A stretch of DNA of 64,000 bases from Enterobacter cloacae (GCF_011078175.1 NZ_JAALCJ010000006.1:186001-250000); one strand, 5' to 3'. Counted from the stretch's first letter, positions 44,908-54,739 are shown. Notes: a model not told the origin generated them from the letters alone. Program-made: numbers and translations.

Positions 44908-45262
44908 ATTCCTGGGGATATAAAAAATCAGCAGTGACTAAATGCGATTCTGATTTACCAGGCTGGACGTCATACGTGAAGTTATACCGCTCTCCCGGGG
45001 TAAACTTAAATCCGAACACAGGAAGACACTCACCCTTTGGTACATAAACAGGCTTGTCATCAAAAATCTTGTGAAGAGAGTCGCTACTATCGCTGTTGAT
45101 TTGAATAGCAGTGATCCGTTCCTGCGGCTCCAGTGGTGACACCACACAAACTTGATTATCTTTGATAAATACCGTTGTAGATTCACGATCTACCATTCGA
45201 TCACCAGGCCCAGGGCATCCCGTCAAGAGGAATACAACACTCAGCAGCTTAATGTTTTTCAT
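44906..45262 (-). CDS. Lipoprotein resembling putative T6SS immunity periplasmic lipoproteins
   Basis: A 118-residue lipoprotein. A short signal peptide leads to the lipobox LTGC (residues 13-16) followed by PGPGDRM. The mature part has beta-strand pattern with GECLPVFGFKFTPGERYNFTY. This GDRM/VCV/GECLPVFGF layout is the one I associate with periplasmic lipoproteins annotated as putative type VI secretion immunity proteins. No effector or secretion gene is nearby, so it may be an orphan immunity gene. Base composition is low in G+C. Confidence 0.7.
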   Translation of the reverse strand: MKNIKLLSVVFLLTGCPGPGDRMVDRESTTVFIKDNQVCVVSPLEPQERITAIQINSDSSDSLHKIFDDKPVYVPKGECLPVFGFKFTPGERYNFTYDVQPGKSESHLVTADFLYPQE

Positions 45263-45714
45263 GTTTAACGCCCCTTTCCTGTTACGATTTTCAGGTAAAG
45301 CGAAGGGACATCCTGTAACAAATCCCCCCCTGGATTGTCAGACGGATCACACCTTATCCAGGTACTCGTGTACCGTAAGGAGCGAGTGTGAAGCGCTGGC
45401 AGAGCCTGCATGTCGTGTGCAGGTACGTGTTACCACTCGTCACCTGTTTACGCAGCCACAAGGCCGCACATCCAACTTAAAATGCATATGATCAGTCTGT
45501 CGATGACATAACGATGCCTGGGCAGGCTTTTACTTCACGTTTTGCTATTGCGGTGTGAGGATGCAACTGTCGCCATCATATCTCACCATGTAACTTAGCG
45601 TGACAGTTACCAAGGGCGGATCACGATGGTAGAACCCATAGGCGACTAAAATAGGTAACTATTTAAGTTGCTGATAGAGAAGGCTTTCAAGGCTTCTCCA
45701 CAAGGGGAGAGATC
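45263..45714. other. Gene-free region between lipoprotein gene and glyU
   Basis: About 450 bp between the lipoprotein gene and the tRNA. I see no ORF with ribosome-binding site or family match. It contains short inverted stretches (for example GGTACTCGTGTACC at 45361-45374) and a GAGAAGG...CTTCTC hairpin at 45677-45698. The region lies at the 3' side of a tRNA gene, a typical boundary of integrated DNA, but no direct copy of the tRNA 3' end was noticed. Confidence 0.5.
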
Positions 45715-45788
45715 TGGAGCGGGCGAAGGGAATCGAACCCTCGTATAGAGCTTGGGAAGCTCTCGTTCTACCATTGAACTACGCCCGC
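45715..45788 (-). tRNA. glyU: tRNA-Gly (anticodon CCC)
   Basis: A 74-nt tRNA with encoded CCA. The acceptor stem GCGGGCG/CGCCCGC, D-loop TTCAATGGTAGAA, anticodon stem-loop GAGCTTCCCAAGCTC (anticodon CCC, reading GGG) and T-loop GGTTCGATTCC are all intact. It matches E. coli glyU and lies upstream of ygeR as in E. coli. In E. coli this tRNA borders the ETT2 island. Confidence 0.97.
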
Positions 45789-45868
45789 TTTGAGGTGCGT
45801 AAGGCATTATAGACCTTACGCCTCTTCATACAAGCCTTTCCCCCACTAAGTGGCGATTAAATAATCAC

Positions 45869-46609
45869 TTAGCACTTTGGCTTACTACCCTGCGCCGGAA
45901 GATAGCGCTGCGGATCGATGGCCGTGGCCTTATAGCGGATCTGGAAGTGCAGCTTCACCGTATCCGTCCCGGTACTGCCCATGGTCGCAATCTTCTGCCC
46001 CGCCTTCACGTTCTGGCCGTTATTGACCAGCATCGTGTCGTTATGCGCATACGCCGTAATGTAATCCTCACCATGCTTAATCATGATCAGGTTACCGTAC
46101 CCACGAAGCTGATTACCGACATAGACCACCTTCCCGGCCCCTGATGCGTAAACCGGTGTGCCGCGTGCGGCAGCGATATCAATACCTTTATTGCCGCCTT
46201 CCGAGAGCGAGTACGGCGCAACCACTTTTCCGCTTGCAGGCCAGATCCAGCATCGCTGACCGACCGGCGGCCAGGATGATTTAGGCACCTGGTAGGATGG
46301 CGTGACTTTGGCCGTTTTACGCGTAGAGGACTTTTTCCCTGAGGAGGAACCGCTGTTAACCTTGAGCTTCTGCCCTATCTCAATAGTATACGGTGGAGAG
46401 ATATTATTCAGGCGCGCCAGCTCCTTTACGCTGGTTCCCGTGACGCGGGATATGCGGTAGAGCGTATCCCCGCGCTTAACGGTATAGACTGCACCAGAAT
46501 AACTGCCCATATCCGAAGATTTACTCCCCGAGCATCCCACTATAAGTAGCGTCAGCGTCAGGCAGAAAACGGCAATGATTGGGTTTCTCGTCGGGCTTCC
46601 TGCAAACAA
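45869..46609 (-). CDS. actS: Amidase activator ActS (YgeR), LytM lipoprotein
   Basis: Outer-membrane lipoprotein of 246 residues that activates peptidoglycan amidases (mainly AmiC) during cell separation and envelope stress. Signal peptide with lipobox VGC, a LysM domain (YTVKRGDTLYRISRVTG...IEIGQKLKV) and a C-terminal LytM/M23 domain. The zinc ligands are degenerate: GNKGIDIA has Asn for the first His and VKLHFQIR has Lys for the first His of H-x-H, so it should be a non-enzymatic activator. Matches E. coli YgeR. Divergent from idi. Confidence 0.93.
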   Translation of the reverse strand: MFAGSPTRNPIIAVFCLTLTLLIVGCSGSKSSDMGSYSGAVYTVKRGDTLYRISRVTGTSVKELARLNNISPPYTIEIGQKLKVNSGSSSGKKSSTRKTAKVTPSYQVPKSSWPPVGQRCWIWPASGKVVAPYSLSEGGNKGIDIAAARGTPVYASGAGKVVYVGNQLRGYGNLIMIKHGEDYITAYAHNDTMLVNNGQNVKAGQKIATMGSTGTDTVKLHFQIRYKATAIDPQRYLPAQGSKPKC

Positions 46610-46772
46610 AACAGCTCCTCGGTCAGCGTGAATGGCGCATTATGATAGCAGCCCAAACTGATGCGGGTCATGCCCTTTTCCGCTCTGGGGGTCAAACCGT
46701 ACGGATAAGAATGCAGTATAATAATTCTGCTGATGGTGCTGAACCATTATGCATTTTGGCACTGGAGCATCA

Positions 46773-47315
46773 ATGAGTACTCAAGAACACGTTATTTTGG
46801 TAAATGACCAGGGAAAGGTGATTGGCACTCAGGAGAAGTATGCCGCGCACACGTCACATACCCCGCTACACCTGGCCTTCTCTTCATGGCTGTTTAACGC
46901 TCACGGAGAATGTCTAATTACCCGGCGCGCCTTAAGTAAAAAAGCCTGGCCCGGCGTATGGACCAACTCCGTTTGTGGACATCCACAGGCCGACGAAGCG
47001 ACAGAGCAGGCGATTATCCGCCGCTGCCGCTTTGAAGTTGGCGCTGAAATCACGGACATCACCCCCATTGCCCCGGCGTTCCGCTACCGTGAAGCAGACC
47101 CGTCAGGGATCGTTGAAAACGAAATCTGCCCGGTCTATGCCGCTCGCGTAACGAATATCCTCACAATCAATAGCGAAGAAGTGATGGAGTATCAGTGGGT
47201 GGAGCTGGACGCGCTATTCCGCGCGCTGGACGCCACGCCATGGGCTTTCAGTCCGTGGATGGTGCAGGAAGCGAACACCGCGCGCGAGAAACTCAGCGCC
47301 TTCGCAGCGCAATAA
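46773..47315 (+). CDS. idi: Isopentenyl-diphosphate delta-isomerase
   Basis: Type I IPP isomerase of 180 residues, Nudix fold, which interconverts isopentenyl and dimethylallyl diphosphate for isoprenoid synthesis. Active-site cysteine in SVCGHP, metal ligands in [11 protein letters not shown], the Nudix-like segment [17 protein letters not shown], and the catalytic glutamates in [13 protein letters not shown]. The start at 46773 has GGAGC upstream; an ATG 8 codons upstream is in frame. It shares a bidirectional terminator with lysS. Confidence 0.95.
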   Translation: MSTQEHVILVNDQGKVIGTQEKYAAHTSHTPLHLAFSSWLFNAHGECLITRRALSKKAWPGVWTNSVCGHPQADEATEQAIIRRCRFEVGAEITDITPIAPAFRYREADPSGIVENEICPVYAARVTNILTINSEEVMEYQWVELDALFRALDATPWAFSPWMVQEANTAREKLSAFAAQ

Positions 47316-47350
47316 AAAAGCCCCGGCGATAAACGCACGGGGCTTTTTTT
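47314..47350. terminator. Bidirectional terminator between idi and lysS
   Basis: AAAAAAGCCCC and GGGGCTTTTTTT arms with an inner loop, starting within the idi stop codon. Suitable for both converging genes. Confidence 0.85.
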
Positions 47351-47363
47351 ACGTCTTAACGGC

Positions 47364-48881
47364 TTATTTCACCGGACGCATCGCCGGGAACAGGATCACG
47401 TCGCGGATGGTATGGCTGTTGGTGAACAGCATCACCATACGGTCGATACCAATACCCAGGCCCGCCGTCGGCGGCAGACCGTGTTCCAGTGCGGTCACGT
47501 AGTCTTCGTCGAAGAACATCGCTTCGTCGTCGCCTGCCGCTTTCGCGTTAACCTGATCCTGGAAGCGCTGCGCCTGATCTTCTGCATCGTTCAGCTCGCT
47601 AAAGCCATTACCAATTTCGCGACCACCGATGAAGAATTCGAAGCGGTCAGTGATTTCCGGGTTCTGGTCATTACGACGGGCCAGCGGAGACACTTCCGCC
47701 GGGTATTCGGTGATAAAGGTCGGCTGAATCAGATGCGCTTCGGCCACTTCTTCGAAGATCTCGGTCACGATACGGCCCAGACCCCAGCTCTTCTCAACTT
47801 TAATACCGATGCTTTCCGCGATCGCTTTCGCAGAGTCGAAGCTGTCCAGATCCGCCATGTTGGTTTCCGGACGGTATTTCTTGATCGCTTCACGCATGGT
47901 CAGTTTTTCGAACGGCTTGCCGAAGTCGAACACTTCTTCACCGTAAGGGACCTGGGTGGTGCCCAGAATGTCCTGCGCCAGGGTACGGAACAGGGATTCG
48001 GTCAGCTCGATCAGATCTTTGTAATCTGCATACGCCATATAGAGTTCCATCATGGTGAACTCTGGGTTATGACGTACGGAGATACCTTCGTTACGGAAGT
48101 TACGGTTGATCTCAAACACGCGGTCAAAACCACCGACTACCAGACGCTTCAGGTACAGTTCCGGCGCGATACGCAGGTACATGTCCAGGTCCAGGGCGTT
48201 GTGATGGGTGATGAACGGACGGGCAGAGGCACCGCCTGGGATCACCTGCATCATCGGGGTTTCCACTTCCATAAAGTCGCGATTAACCATGAACTGGCGA
48301 ATACCGGCCATGATCTGGGAGCGAATTTTGAAGGTCTTACGGGATTCATCGTTAGAGATGAGATCCAGATAGCGCTGACGATAACGCGCTTCCTGATCCT
48401 GCAAACCGTGGAACTTGTCCGGCAGCGGGCGCAGGGCTTTGGTCAGCAGACGCAGCTCGGTGCAATGGATAGACAGTTCACCGGTTTTGGTTTTGAACAA
48501 CTTACCTTTTGCGCCCAGGATATCGCCCAGGTCCCACTTCTTGAACTGCTCGTTGTAGATGCCTTCCGGCAGGTCGTCACGAGAGACGTACAGCTGAATG
48601 CGGCCGCCAACGTCCTGTAAGGTCACGAAGGACGCTTTACCCATGATACGACGGGTCATCATGCGACCCGCCACGGACACTTCAACGTTCAGCGCTTCCA
48701 GCTCTTCGTTCTCTTTACCGTCGAAGTCTGCGTGCAGTTGGTCTGAGGTGTGGTCACGACGAAAATCGTTCGGGAACGGCACGCCCTGCTCACGCAGCGC
48801 TGCCAGCTTCTCGCGGCGGGTTTTCAATTCGTTGTTAAGATCGACGACCGCGTCAGCGCCCTGTGCTTGTTGTTCAGACAT
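47364..48881 (-). CDS. lysS: Lysyl-tRNA synthetase (constitutive)
   Basis: Class II lysyl-tRNA synthetase, 505 residues as in E. coli. N-terminal OB-fold anticodon-binding domain (about 60-180) and the class II catalytic core with motif 2 [15 protein letters not shown] and motif 3 [13 protein letters not shown]. Near-identical to E. coli LysS. It lies 9 bp downstream of prfB in the conserved prfB-lysS operon. A strong terminator follows. Confidence 0.98.
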   Translation of the reverse strand: MSEQQAQGADAVVDLNNELKTRREKLAALREQGVPFPNDFRRDHTSDQLHADFDGKENEELEALNVEVSVAGRMMTRRIMGKASFVTLQDVGGRIQLYVSRDDLPEGIYNEQFKKWDLGDILGAKGKLFKTKTGELSIHCTELRLLTKALRPLPDKFHGLQDQEARYRQRYLDLISNDESRKTFKIRSQIMAGIRQFMVNRDFMEVETPMMQVIPGGASARPFITHHNALDLDMYLRIAPELYLKRLVVGGFDRVFEINRNFRNEGISVRHNPEFTMMELYMAYADYKDLIELTESLFRTLAQDILGTTQVPYGEEVFDFGKPFEKLTMREAIKKYRPETNMADLDSFDSAKAIAESIGIKVEKSWGLGRIVTEIFEEVAEAHLIQPTFITEYPAEVSPLARRNDQNPEITDRFEFFIGGREIGNGFSELNDAEDQAQRFQDQVNAKAAGDDEAMFFDEDYVTALEHGLPPTAGLGIGIDRMVMLFTNSHTIRDVILFPAMRPVK

Positions 48882-48890
48882 GTTGGTTCC

Positions 48891-49989
48891 TCATAACCCT
48901 GCTTTCAAACTTGCTTCGATAAATTGGTCCAGGCTGCCGTCCAGCACCGCCTGCGTGTTGCGGGTTTCAACCCCGGTACGCAGGTCTTTGATGCGGGAGT
49001 CATCAAGGACGTAAGAACGGATCTGGCTGCCCCAGCCGATGTCGGATTTGTTGTCTTCCATCGCCTGCTTCTCAGCATTTTTCTTCTGCATCTCCAGCTC
49101 ATAAAGCTTCGCTTTCATCTGCTTCATGGCCTGGTCTTTGTTCTTATGCTGGGAACGGTCGTTCTGGCACTGGGTTACCAGCCCGGTCGGAATGTGGGTA
49201 ATACGCACCGCCGATTCCGTACGGTTAACGTGCTGACCACCCGCACCGGAGGCGCGATAAACGTCGATACGCAGGTCCGCCGGGTTGATGTCGATATCGA
49301 TATCTTCATCCACTTCCGGGTAGACAAATGCGGAGCTAAAGGAGGTGTGACGACGACCGCCGGAGTCAAACGGGCTCTTACGCACCAGGCGGTGAACGCC
49401 GGTTTCAGTACGCAGCCAGCCGTAGGCGTAATCGCCAATAATCTTGATGGTGACGGATTTGATGCCCGCCACTTCACCTTCGGATTCTTCGATAATCTCG
49501 GTTTTGAAACCGCGCGCTTCCGCCCAGCGCAGGTACATGCGCATCAGCATGCTGGCCCAGTCCTGCGCTTCGGTACCGCCAGAACCTGCCTGAATATCGA
49601 GATAGCAGTCAGCGCTATCGTATTCGCCGGAGAACATGCGACGGAATTCCAGCTGCGCCAGCTTCTCTTCCAGCACGTCGAGTTCTGCCACGGCTTCGTT
49701 AAAGGTCTCTTCGTCGTCGGCTTCGACGGCCAGCTCCAGTAGCCCGGAAACATCTTCCAGACCCTGCGCCATTTGATCCAGCGTATCTACGATGGCTTCG
49801 AGGGAGGAACGCTCTTTACCCAGCGCCTGAGCGCGTTCAGGTTCGTTCCAGACGTCCGGCTGTTCCAGCTCGGCGTTTACTTCTTCGAGACGCTCTTTCT
49901 TGGCATCGTAGTCAAAGATACCCCCTAAGAACGTCAGAGCGCTCCGTGAGGTCCTGAATGCGGTTTTTTACCGGATTAATTTCAAACAT
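48891..49989 (-). CDS. prfB: Peptide chain release factor RF2 (programmed +1 frameshift)
   Basis: RF2 terminates translation at UAA and UGA. The gene reads 49989-49915 (25 codons, [12 protein letters not shown]...), then an in-frame UGA at 49914-49912 where ribosomes shift +1 and continue at 49913 to 48891, giving 365 residues as in E. coli. The anticodon-mimic SPF (RKSPFDSGG) and the GGQ motif ([10 protein letters not shown]) are present. The residue before SGAGGQ is Ala, not the Thr found in E. coli K-12. Autoregulated by its own UGA. Upstream of lysS. Confidence 0.98.
49911..49926 (-). promoter_or_regulatory. prfB programmed frameshift site
   Basis: On the minus strand AGGGGGTATCTTTGAC carries the internal Shine-Dalgarno AGGGGG, the slippery CTT and the stop TGA followed by C, the canonical RF2 shift site. 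Confidence 0.97.
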
Positions 49990-50079
49990 GGCCTGTTTTC
50001 TTTTATGAGCTTGTCAAAATGCGGTGATAAGAGCGGGATTGTACCGAATCCACGCCCTTTTTTATAGAGATTACTGACG

Positions 50080-51813
50080 CTAAATTGGCCAGATATTGTC
50101 GATGATGATCTGAAGGGAGCTGTTACCGCGAAACTCGTTAATATCCAGCTTATAGGCCAGTTCAACCTCGCGCACGCCGTTGTCCGGCCAGATGGAGGTA
50201 TCAACGTTAAAGGCGATGCCGTCTAGCAGCGGCCCGCCGCCGACCGGTTCCACCATCACTTTGAGATGGCGCTCGCCCACGATGCGCTGTTGCAACAAAC
50301 GAAAACGTCCGTCAAAAAGCGGCTCCGGGAACATCTGCCCCCACGGGCCCGCATCGCGCAGCATCTGCGCCACCTCCATGGTCATTTCAGCCGGGGAAAG
50401 TTCGCCATCTGAAACCACTTCTCCCTGCAACAGAGAAGGATCGATCCACTTAGTGACCAGTTCGCCAAACAGACGCTGAAACACATCAAACTTCGCCTCT
50501 TCCAGCGACAAGCCCGCCGCCATCGCGTGGCCGCCGAACTTGATCATCAGGTTCGGATGAAGCGTGTCGAGACGCTCCAGCGCATCGCGCATATGCAGCC
50601 CCTGAATCGAACGACCGGAGCCTTTCAGCGTGCCGTCTCCGGCGGGCGCAAAGGCAATTACCGGACGGTGGAAACGCTCTTTGATGCGAGACGCCAGAAT
50701 ACCCACCACGCCCTGGTGCCATTCGGGGTGATACATCGCCAGCCCGCCCGGCAGCGTTTCGCCGCTGCGCTCCAGCTTTTCGCACAGGGTCAGCGCTTCG
50801 GCCTGCATGCCCTGCTCAATCTCTTTACGGGTCTGGTTGAGTGCGTCCAACTCACTGGCCAGCACGCGCGCTTCGCCAATGTTGTCGCACAGCAGCAGCG
50901 CAACGCCAACCGACATATCGTCCAGCCGCCCCGCCGCATTCAGGCGCGGGCCGAGGGCAAAACCCAGGTCGCTTGCCGCGAGCTTCAGCGGATCGCGGTT
51001 GGCAATTTCCAGCAGCGCTTTAATCCCCGGACGGCATTTACCTGCCCGAATGCGGCTTAAGCCCTGCCAGGTGAGAATACGGTTATTGGTATCGAGCGGC
51101 ACTACGTCCGCCACGGTTCCCAGCGCGACCAGATCGAGATACTCTGCGAGGTTCGGCACGGCAATTCCGCGCGACTCAAACCAGCCCTTATCACGCAGCA
51201 ACGTGCGTAACGCCAGCATCAGATAAAAGGCCACTCCTACGCCAGCCAGCGATTTCGACGGGAAATCGCAGTCGCGCAGGTTCGGGTTAATGATGGCTTC
51301 GGCGGCAGGCAGGGTCTCACCTGGCAGGTGGTGATCGGTGACCAGGACCGGGATCCCCAGCGCATGGGCATGATCGACGCCTGCATGAGAAGAGATCCCG
51401 TTATCCACCGTCATGATCATCTGTGCGCCGCGGGCGTGGGCCTGATCGACCACTTCCGGGCTGAGGCCGTAGCCGTCTTCGAACCGGTTCGGCACCAGGT
51501 AAGCCACGTTATCACAGCCCAGCGCACGCAGGCTGAGCACGCTCAGCGCGGTACTGGTTGCGCCGTCAGCATCGAAATCGCCCACCACCACAATCCGCGT
51601 CCCGTCACGGAACGCGTCGTAAAGCATTTCAGTCGCTTTTTCGATGCCACTCAGCGCTTGCCAGGGCAGCATTCCTTTGACGCTGCGCTCAAGATCGCTT
51701 GCCGTACGCACGCCACGGCTGGCATACAGCCGCTTCAACAGTAGCGGAAGCGTGTCTGGTAAATCAGCGGTTTCACCCGCATCGCGGCGGCGCAGTTTTA
51801 TCGGGGCTTTCAC
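50080..51813 (-). CDS. recJ: Single-stranded-DNA-specific 5'-3' exonuclease RecJ
   Basis: DHH-family exonuclease of 577 residues, used in RecF-pathway recombination, mismatch repair and base excision repair. Catalytic motifs: VVGDFDADGATSTAL (DxD), TVDNGISSHAG, VTDHHLPG (DHH), LGTVADVVPL and the C-terminal DHHA1 motif GGHAMAAGLSL. Same length as E. coli RecJ. It starts 5 bp after dsbC, the conserved xerD-dsbC-recJ unit, and lies 90 bp upstream of prfB. Confidence 0.98.
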   Translation of the reverse strand: MKAPIKLRRRDAGETADLPDTLPLLLKRLYASRGVRTASDLERSVKGMLPWQALSGIEKATEMLYDAFRDGTRIVVVGDFDADGATSTALSVLSLRALGCDNVAYLVPNRFEDGYGLSPEVVDQAHARGAQMIMTVDNGISSHAGVDHAHALGIPVLVTDHHLPGETLPAAEAIINPNLRDCDFPSKSLAGVGVAFYLMLALRTLLRDKGWFESRGIAVPNLAEYLDLVALGTVADVVPLDTNNRILTWQGLSRIRAGKCRPGIKALLEIANRDPLKLAASDLGFALGPRLNAAGRLDDMSVGVALLLCDNIGEARVLASELDALNQTRKEIEQGMQAEALTLCEKLERSGETLPGGLAMYHPEWHQGVVGILASRIKERFHRPVIAFAPAGDGTLKGSGRSIQGLHMRDALERLDTLHPNLMIKFGGHAMAAGLSLEEAKFDVFQRLFGELVTKWIDPSLLQGEVVSDGELSPAEMTMEVAQMLRDAGPWGQMFPEPLFDGRFRLLQQRIVGERHLKVMVEPVGGGPLLDGIAFNVDTSIWPDNGVREVELAYKLDINEFRGNSSLQIIIDNIWPI

Positions 51814-51818
51814 GCGAA

Positions 51819-52532
51819 TTATTTACCACCCATCTGTTTCTGATGCTCGTCGAGGAACGCTTTCATCTCTTTTGGACCCTGATAGCCTGGCACCACATAG
51901 CCGTTGCTCAGCACAATGGCTGGCGTACCGCTCACGCCAAACTGTACGCCCAGCGCGTAGTGATTAGCGATGTCAATATCGCAGGACGCAGGCTTCACGC
52001 CTTTGCCGTTCATCGCGTCATCAAAGGCCTTATTACGGTCCTTCGCACACCAGATTGCTTTCATATCTTGCTCAGGCTGGCTCTGCACACCGGCGCGAGG
52101 GAACGCCAGGTAACGCACGGTAATGCCCAGCGCGTTGTAGTCTTTCATTTCTTCATGCAGCTTGTGGCAATAGCCGCAGGTGATGTCGGTGAAGACGGTA
52201 ATGACGTGTTTTTCCTGCGCCGCTTTGTAAACAATCATCTCTTTTTCGAGCGCGTTCAGGTTTTTCATCAGCAGCTGGTTAGTAACGTTGATCGGCTGCG
52301 TACCGCTCACGTCGTACATGGGCCCCTGAATAATATGCTTGCCGTCTTCGGTCACGTAGAGCACACCGCTGTTGGTTAAGACGGTTTTCATGCCAGCCAC
52401 CGGTGCTGGCTGGATCTCACTGCTGGCGACACCGAGTTTCGTCAGAGACTGTTTAATGGCGGCGTCGTCCGCATGGGCAAAACCGGAAACCGAAGCTGCC
52501 AGCAGGGTGAGCAGCGCTAAAGACTTTTTCAT
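51819..52532 (-). CDS. dsbC: Periplasmic disulfide isomerase DsbC
   Basis: Homodimeric thiol:disulfide isomerase of 237 residues (E. coli 236). Signal peptide ending GFAHA, an N-terminal dimerisation domain, a linker, and a thioredoxin domain with the redox CGYC motif near residue 118 (ITCGYCHKLHEEM). The cis-Pro lies in VSGTPAI. A structural disulfide pair is also visible (WCAKD...PASC). The start at 52532 agrees with the signal peptide; the frame is open upstream. Kept reduced by DsbD-type proteins. Confidence 0.97.
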   Translation of the reverse strand: MKKSLALLTLLAASVSGFAHADDAAIKQSLTKLGVASSEIQPAPVAGMKTVLTNSGVLYVTEDGKHIIQGPMYDVSGTQPINVTNQLLMKNLNALEKEMIVYKAAQEKHVITVFTDITCGYCHKLHEEMKDYNALGITVRYLAFPRAGVQSQPEQDMKAIWCAKDRNKAFDDAMNGKGVKPASCDIDIANHYALGVQFGVSGTPAIVLSNGYVVPGYQGPKEMKAFLDEHQKQMGGK

Positions 52533-52560
52533 AGTTGATCCTGTAACAATTCGTCGGCAC

Positions 52561-53457
52561 TCACGCGCGAGGGTGGTGCTGTTGGTGTAGCTGCCGCAGG
52601 CGCTCCGTCGCGACATGGGTGTAAATCTGCGTCGTTGAAAGATCGCTGTGTCCCAGCAGCATCTGGACCACGCGTAAATCAGCGCCGTGGTTTAACAGAT
52701 GCGTCGCGAAGGCATGACGCAAAACGTGCGGCGACAGCTTCTCACTGTCAATACCCGCCAGTGTGGCGTAATGTTTAATACGATGCCAGAACGTTTGTCG
52801 CGTCATCTGCTGCGCGCGCTGGCTCGGGAACAAGACATCTATGGAGACGCCGTTCAGCAACCACGGACGCCCGTGTTCCAGATACGTCTCCAGCCAGTAG
52901 ACCGCCTCTTCACCCAGCGGCACCAGCCGTTCTTTGTTCCCTTTACCGATGACGCGCACCACGCCCTGACGCAGGCTGATGTCGCTCATCGTCAGGCCAA
53001 CCAGCTCGGAAACGCGCAAGCCTGTGGCATACAATAGTTCAAGCATGGCTTTATCGCGTAACTCCAGCGGAAGGTCAACTGCGGGCGACTGTAATAATCT
53101 CTCAACTTGTGCTTCGCTGAGATCTTTCGGCAACCGCTGTGGCAGTTTAGGCGATGCCAGCAGTGCGCTGGGGTCATCCGCGCGGATCTTCTCGCGGTAC
53201 AGATGCTGGAACAGGCGGCGCATGGCGCTCAGCAGACGCGCGGAGCTGGTGGCTTTGTACCCCCCTTCCATCCGCTCAGCCAGTAACCCTTGCAGGTCAT
53301 CGCTTTGCGCGCTTTCAAGCGTAAGCCCCCGGTGCGCCAGCCACTCTACCAGCAGCGTGAGATCCCGACGATAGGCGCTAAGCGTGTTTTCAGCGAGGTT
53401 TTTCTCCAGCCACAGCGCGTCGAGAAACTGTTCGATGAGTGCAAGATCCTTTTCCAC
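52561..53457 (-). CDS. xerD: Tyrosine recombinase XerD
   Basis: Site-specific recombinase that, with XerC, resolves chromosome dimers at dif. 298 residues as in E. coli. The catalytic residues are visible: Arg in ATGLRVSELVGL, Lys in RVIGKGNKERLVPL, His-x2-Arg in SPHVLRHAFATHLL, His/Trp-type His in LLGHSDLSTTQIY and the nucleophile Tyr in the same segment. First gene of xerD-dsbC-recJ. Divergent from fldB by 101 bp. Confidence 0.97.
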   Translation of the reverse strand: MEKDLALIEQFLDALWLEKNLAENTLSAYRRDLTLLVEWLAHRGLTLESAQSDDLQGLLAERMEGGYKATSSARLLSAMRRLFQHLYREKIRADDPSALLASPKLPQRLPKDLSEAQVERLLQSPAVDLPLELRDKAMLELLYATGLRVSELVGLTMSDISLRQGVVRVIGKGNKERLVPLGEEAVYWLETYLEHGRPWLLNGVSIDVLFPSQRAQQMTRQTFWHRIKHYATLAGIDSEKLSPHVLRHAFATHLLNHGADLRVVQMLLGHSDLSTTQIYTHVATERLRQLHQQHHPRA

Positions 53458-53558
53458 ATCTGCCCCTTTGGTTCTGCAATCTGGCCATTATGCCTGATTG
53501 CCATCGGTTTCTGGTACACTACGCGCAAAGTCATAGCAAGAATTGAGATAGTTACGCG

Positions 53559-54080
53559 ATGAATATTGGTCTGTTCTATGGTTCCAGCACCTGCTATACC
53601 GAAATGGCGGCGGAGAAAATTCGCGACATCATTGGTCCGGAACTGGTGACGTTGCATAACCTGAAAGATGACGCGGTAGCGCTGATGGAGCAGTACGACG
53701 TGTTGATCCTCGGCATCCCAACCTGGGACTTCGGTGAAATACAGGAAGACTGGGAAGCCATCTGGGATCGGCTCGATTCGGTCAATTTTGACGGCAAAAT
53801 CATTGCGATGTACGGCATGGGCGATCAGCTGGGCTACGGGGAGTGGTTCCTTGACGCGCTCGGCATGCTGCACGACAAACTGGCGCCAAAGGGTGCGACG
53901 TTTATCGGCTACTGGCCAACAGAAGGCTATGAGTTCACCAGCCAAAAACCGATTATCGCCGACGGTCAGCTGTTTGTCGGGCTCGCGCTGGATGAAACCA
54001 ACCAGTACGATCTCAGCGACGAGCGCCTGCAAGCCTGGTGCGAGCAGATTCTGGGTGAGATGGCCGAGCAGTTCAGCTGA
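53559..54080 (+). CDS. fldB: Flavodoxin 2
   Basis: FMN electron carrier of 173 residues, as in E. coli. The FMN phosphate loop is [12 protein letters not shown], and the isoalloxazine-flanking segments are [16 protein letters not shown] and [17 protein letters not shown]. FldB is SoxRS-inducible in E. coli and cannot fully replace FldA. Convergent with cptA with a 1-bp gap. Confidence 0.96.
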   Translation: MNIGLFYGSSTCYTEMAAEKIRDIIGPELVTLHNLKDDAVALMEQYDVLILGIPTWDFGEIQEDWEAIWDRLDSVNFDGKIIAMYGMGDQLGYGEWFLDALGMLHDKLAPKGATFIGYWPTEGYEFTSQKPIIADGQLFVGLALDETNQYDLSDERLQAWCEQILGEMAEQFS

Positions 54081-54081
54081 T

Positions 54082-54492
54082 TTACTCCTGCGTCGGCTGT
54101 TGCACAATCAACCGGCGCAGATCTCGCCACTCCGCGGGATCCATACTGTCTGCGGCCAGCCACAGGTGCTGGCGTCGGTCATCCTCGAGCTGGCGCAGCC
54201 GTAGCATCATCCCGCTGTTAAGCATCCACGGCGTCCCTATCATCTCCCACTCTTTTCCCTGCCAGCGCAGGCGAGAATCCATCAGCAGCTTAATTTCACC
54301 CTGACGGGCGTTGATTCGACGCTGGCTGCGCACGCTGTCAAACACTACAAACGACAGCAATAGCAACCACAGGGGGGTATAGCTAAGCGGCCACGGCACC
54401 AATAACACCATTGCCGCGACCAGACCGTGGAGTAGTAAGGACATCCACTGTGAGCGCCACGAGACGCGAAGATCAGATTGCCACAGGACCAC
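54082..54492 (-). CDS. cptA: CptA (YgfX), membrane partner of SdhE
   Basis: Small inner-membrane protein of 136 residues with two adjacent hydrophobic helices ([17 protein letters not shown] and [12 protein letters not shown]) and a basic cytosolic tail. In E. coli YgfX/CptA is the membrane partner of SdhE and has been described as a toxin that interferes with MreB/FtsZ. It starts with GTG at 54492 and overlaps sdhE by 20 bp, so it is translationally coupled. Matches E. coli over its full length. Confidence 0.93.
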   Translation of the reverse strand: MVLWQSDLRVSWRSQWMSLLLHGLVAAMVLLVPWPLSYTPLWLLLLSFVVFDSVRSQRRINARQGEIKLLMDSRLRWQGKEWEMIGTPWMLNSGMMLRLRQLEDDRRQHLWLAADSMDPAEWRDLRRLIVQQPTQE

Positions 54493-54739
54493 GTTCCTGA
54501 TTCCGTGTTTGAATTAATTGCACCATCCGTTGCAACTCGGTGTCGGCGGGCTTGCCGTGATTCATCAGCCAGTTGAATAAATCCGGATCGTCAGACTCTA
54601 GCAGACGGACAAACAGGCGCTTATCGTCATCGCTTAAGCTGTCGTACTCGTACTCGAAGAAAGGCATGATGGAGATATCAAGCTCACGCATGCCGCGACG
54701 GCACGCCCAGTGAATACGGGCCTTGTTGTTAATATCCAT
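54473..54739 (-). CDS. sdhE: FAD assembly factor SdhE
   Basis: A compact helical protein of 88 residues that promotes covalent attachment of FAD to SdhA and FrdA. The conserved RGMRELD (RGxxE) motif at residues 15-21 and the acidic [12 protein letters not shown] segment are present. ATG at 54739. Overlaps cptA by 20 bp; divergent from ygfZ, whose product also supports iron-sulfur enzymes. Confidence 0.95.
   Translation of the reverse strand: MDINNKARIHWACRRGMRELDISIMPFFEYEYDSLSDDDKRLFVRLLESDDPDLFNWLMNHGKPADTELQRMVQLIQTRNQERGPVAI

Noticed and set aside
45162..45491. Plus-strand ORF of 109 codons spanning the lipoprotein 5' end
   Set aside because: Overlaps a signal-peptide-bearing gene in antisense, lacks a ribosome-binding site, and the composition is not protein-like.
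45715..45788. Possible integrase attachment site at glyU
   Set aside because: No integrase gene and no second copy of the tRNA 3' end was noticed in the window, so an active island is not supported.
47412..48620. 402-codon plus-strand frame across lysS
   Set aside because: Antisense to lysS, which matches E. coli LysS over its full length.
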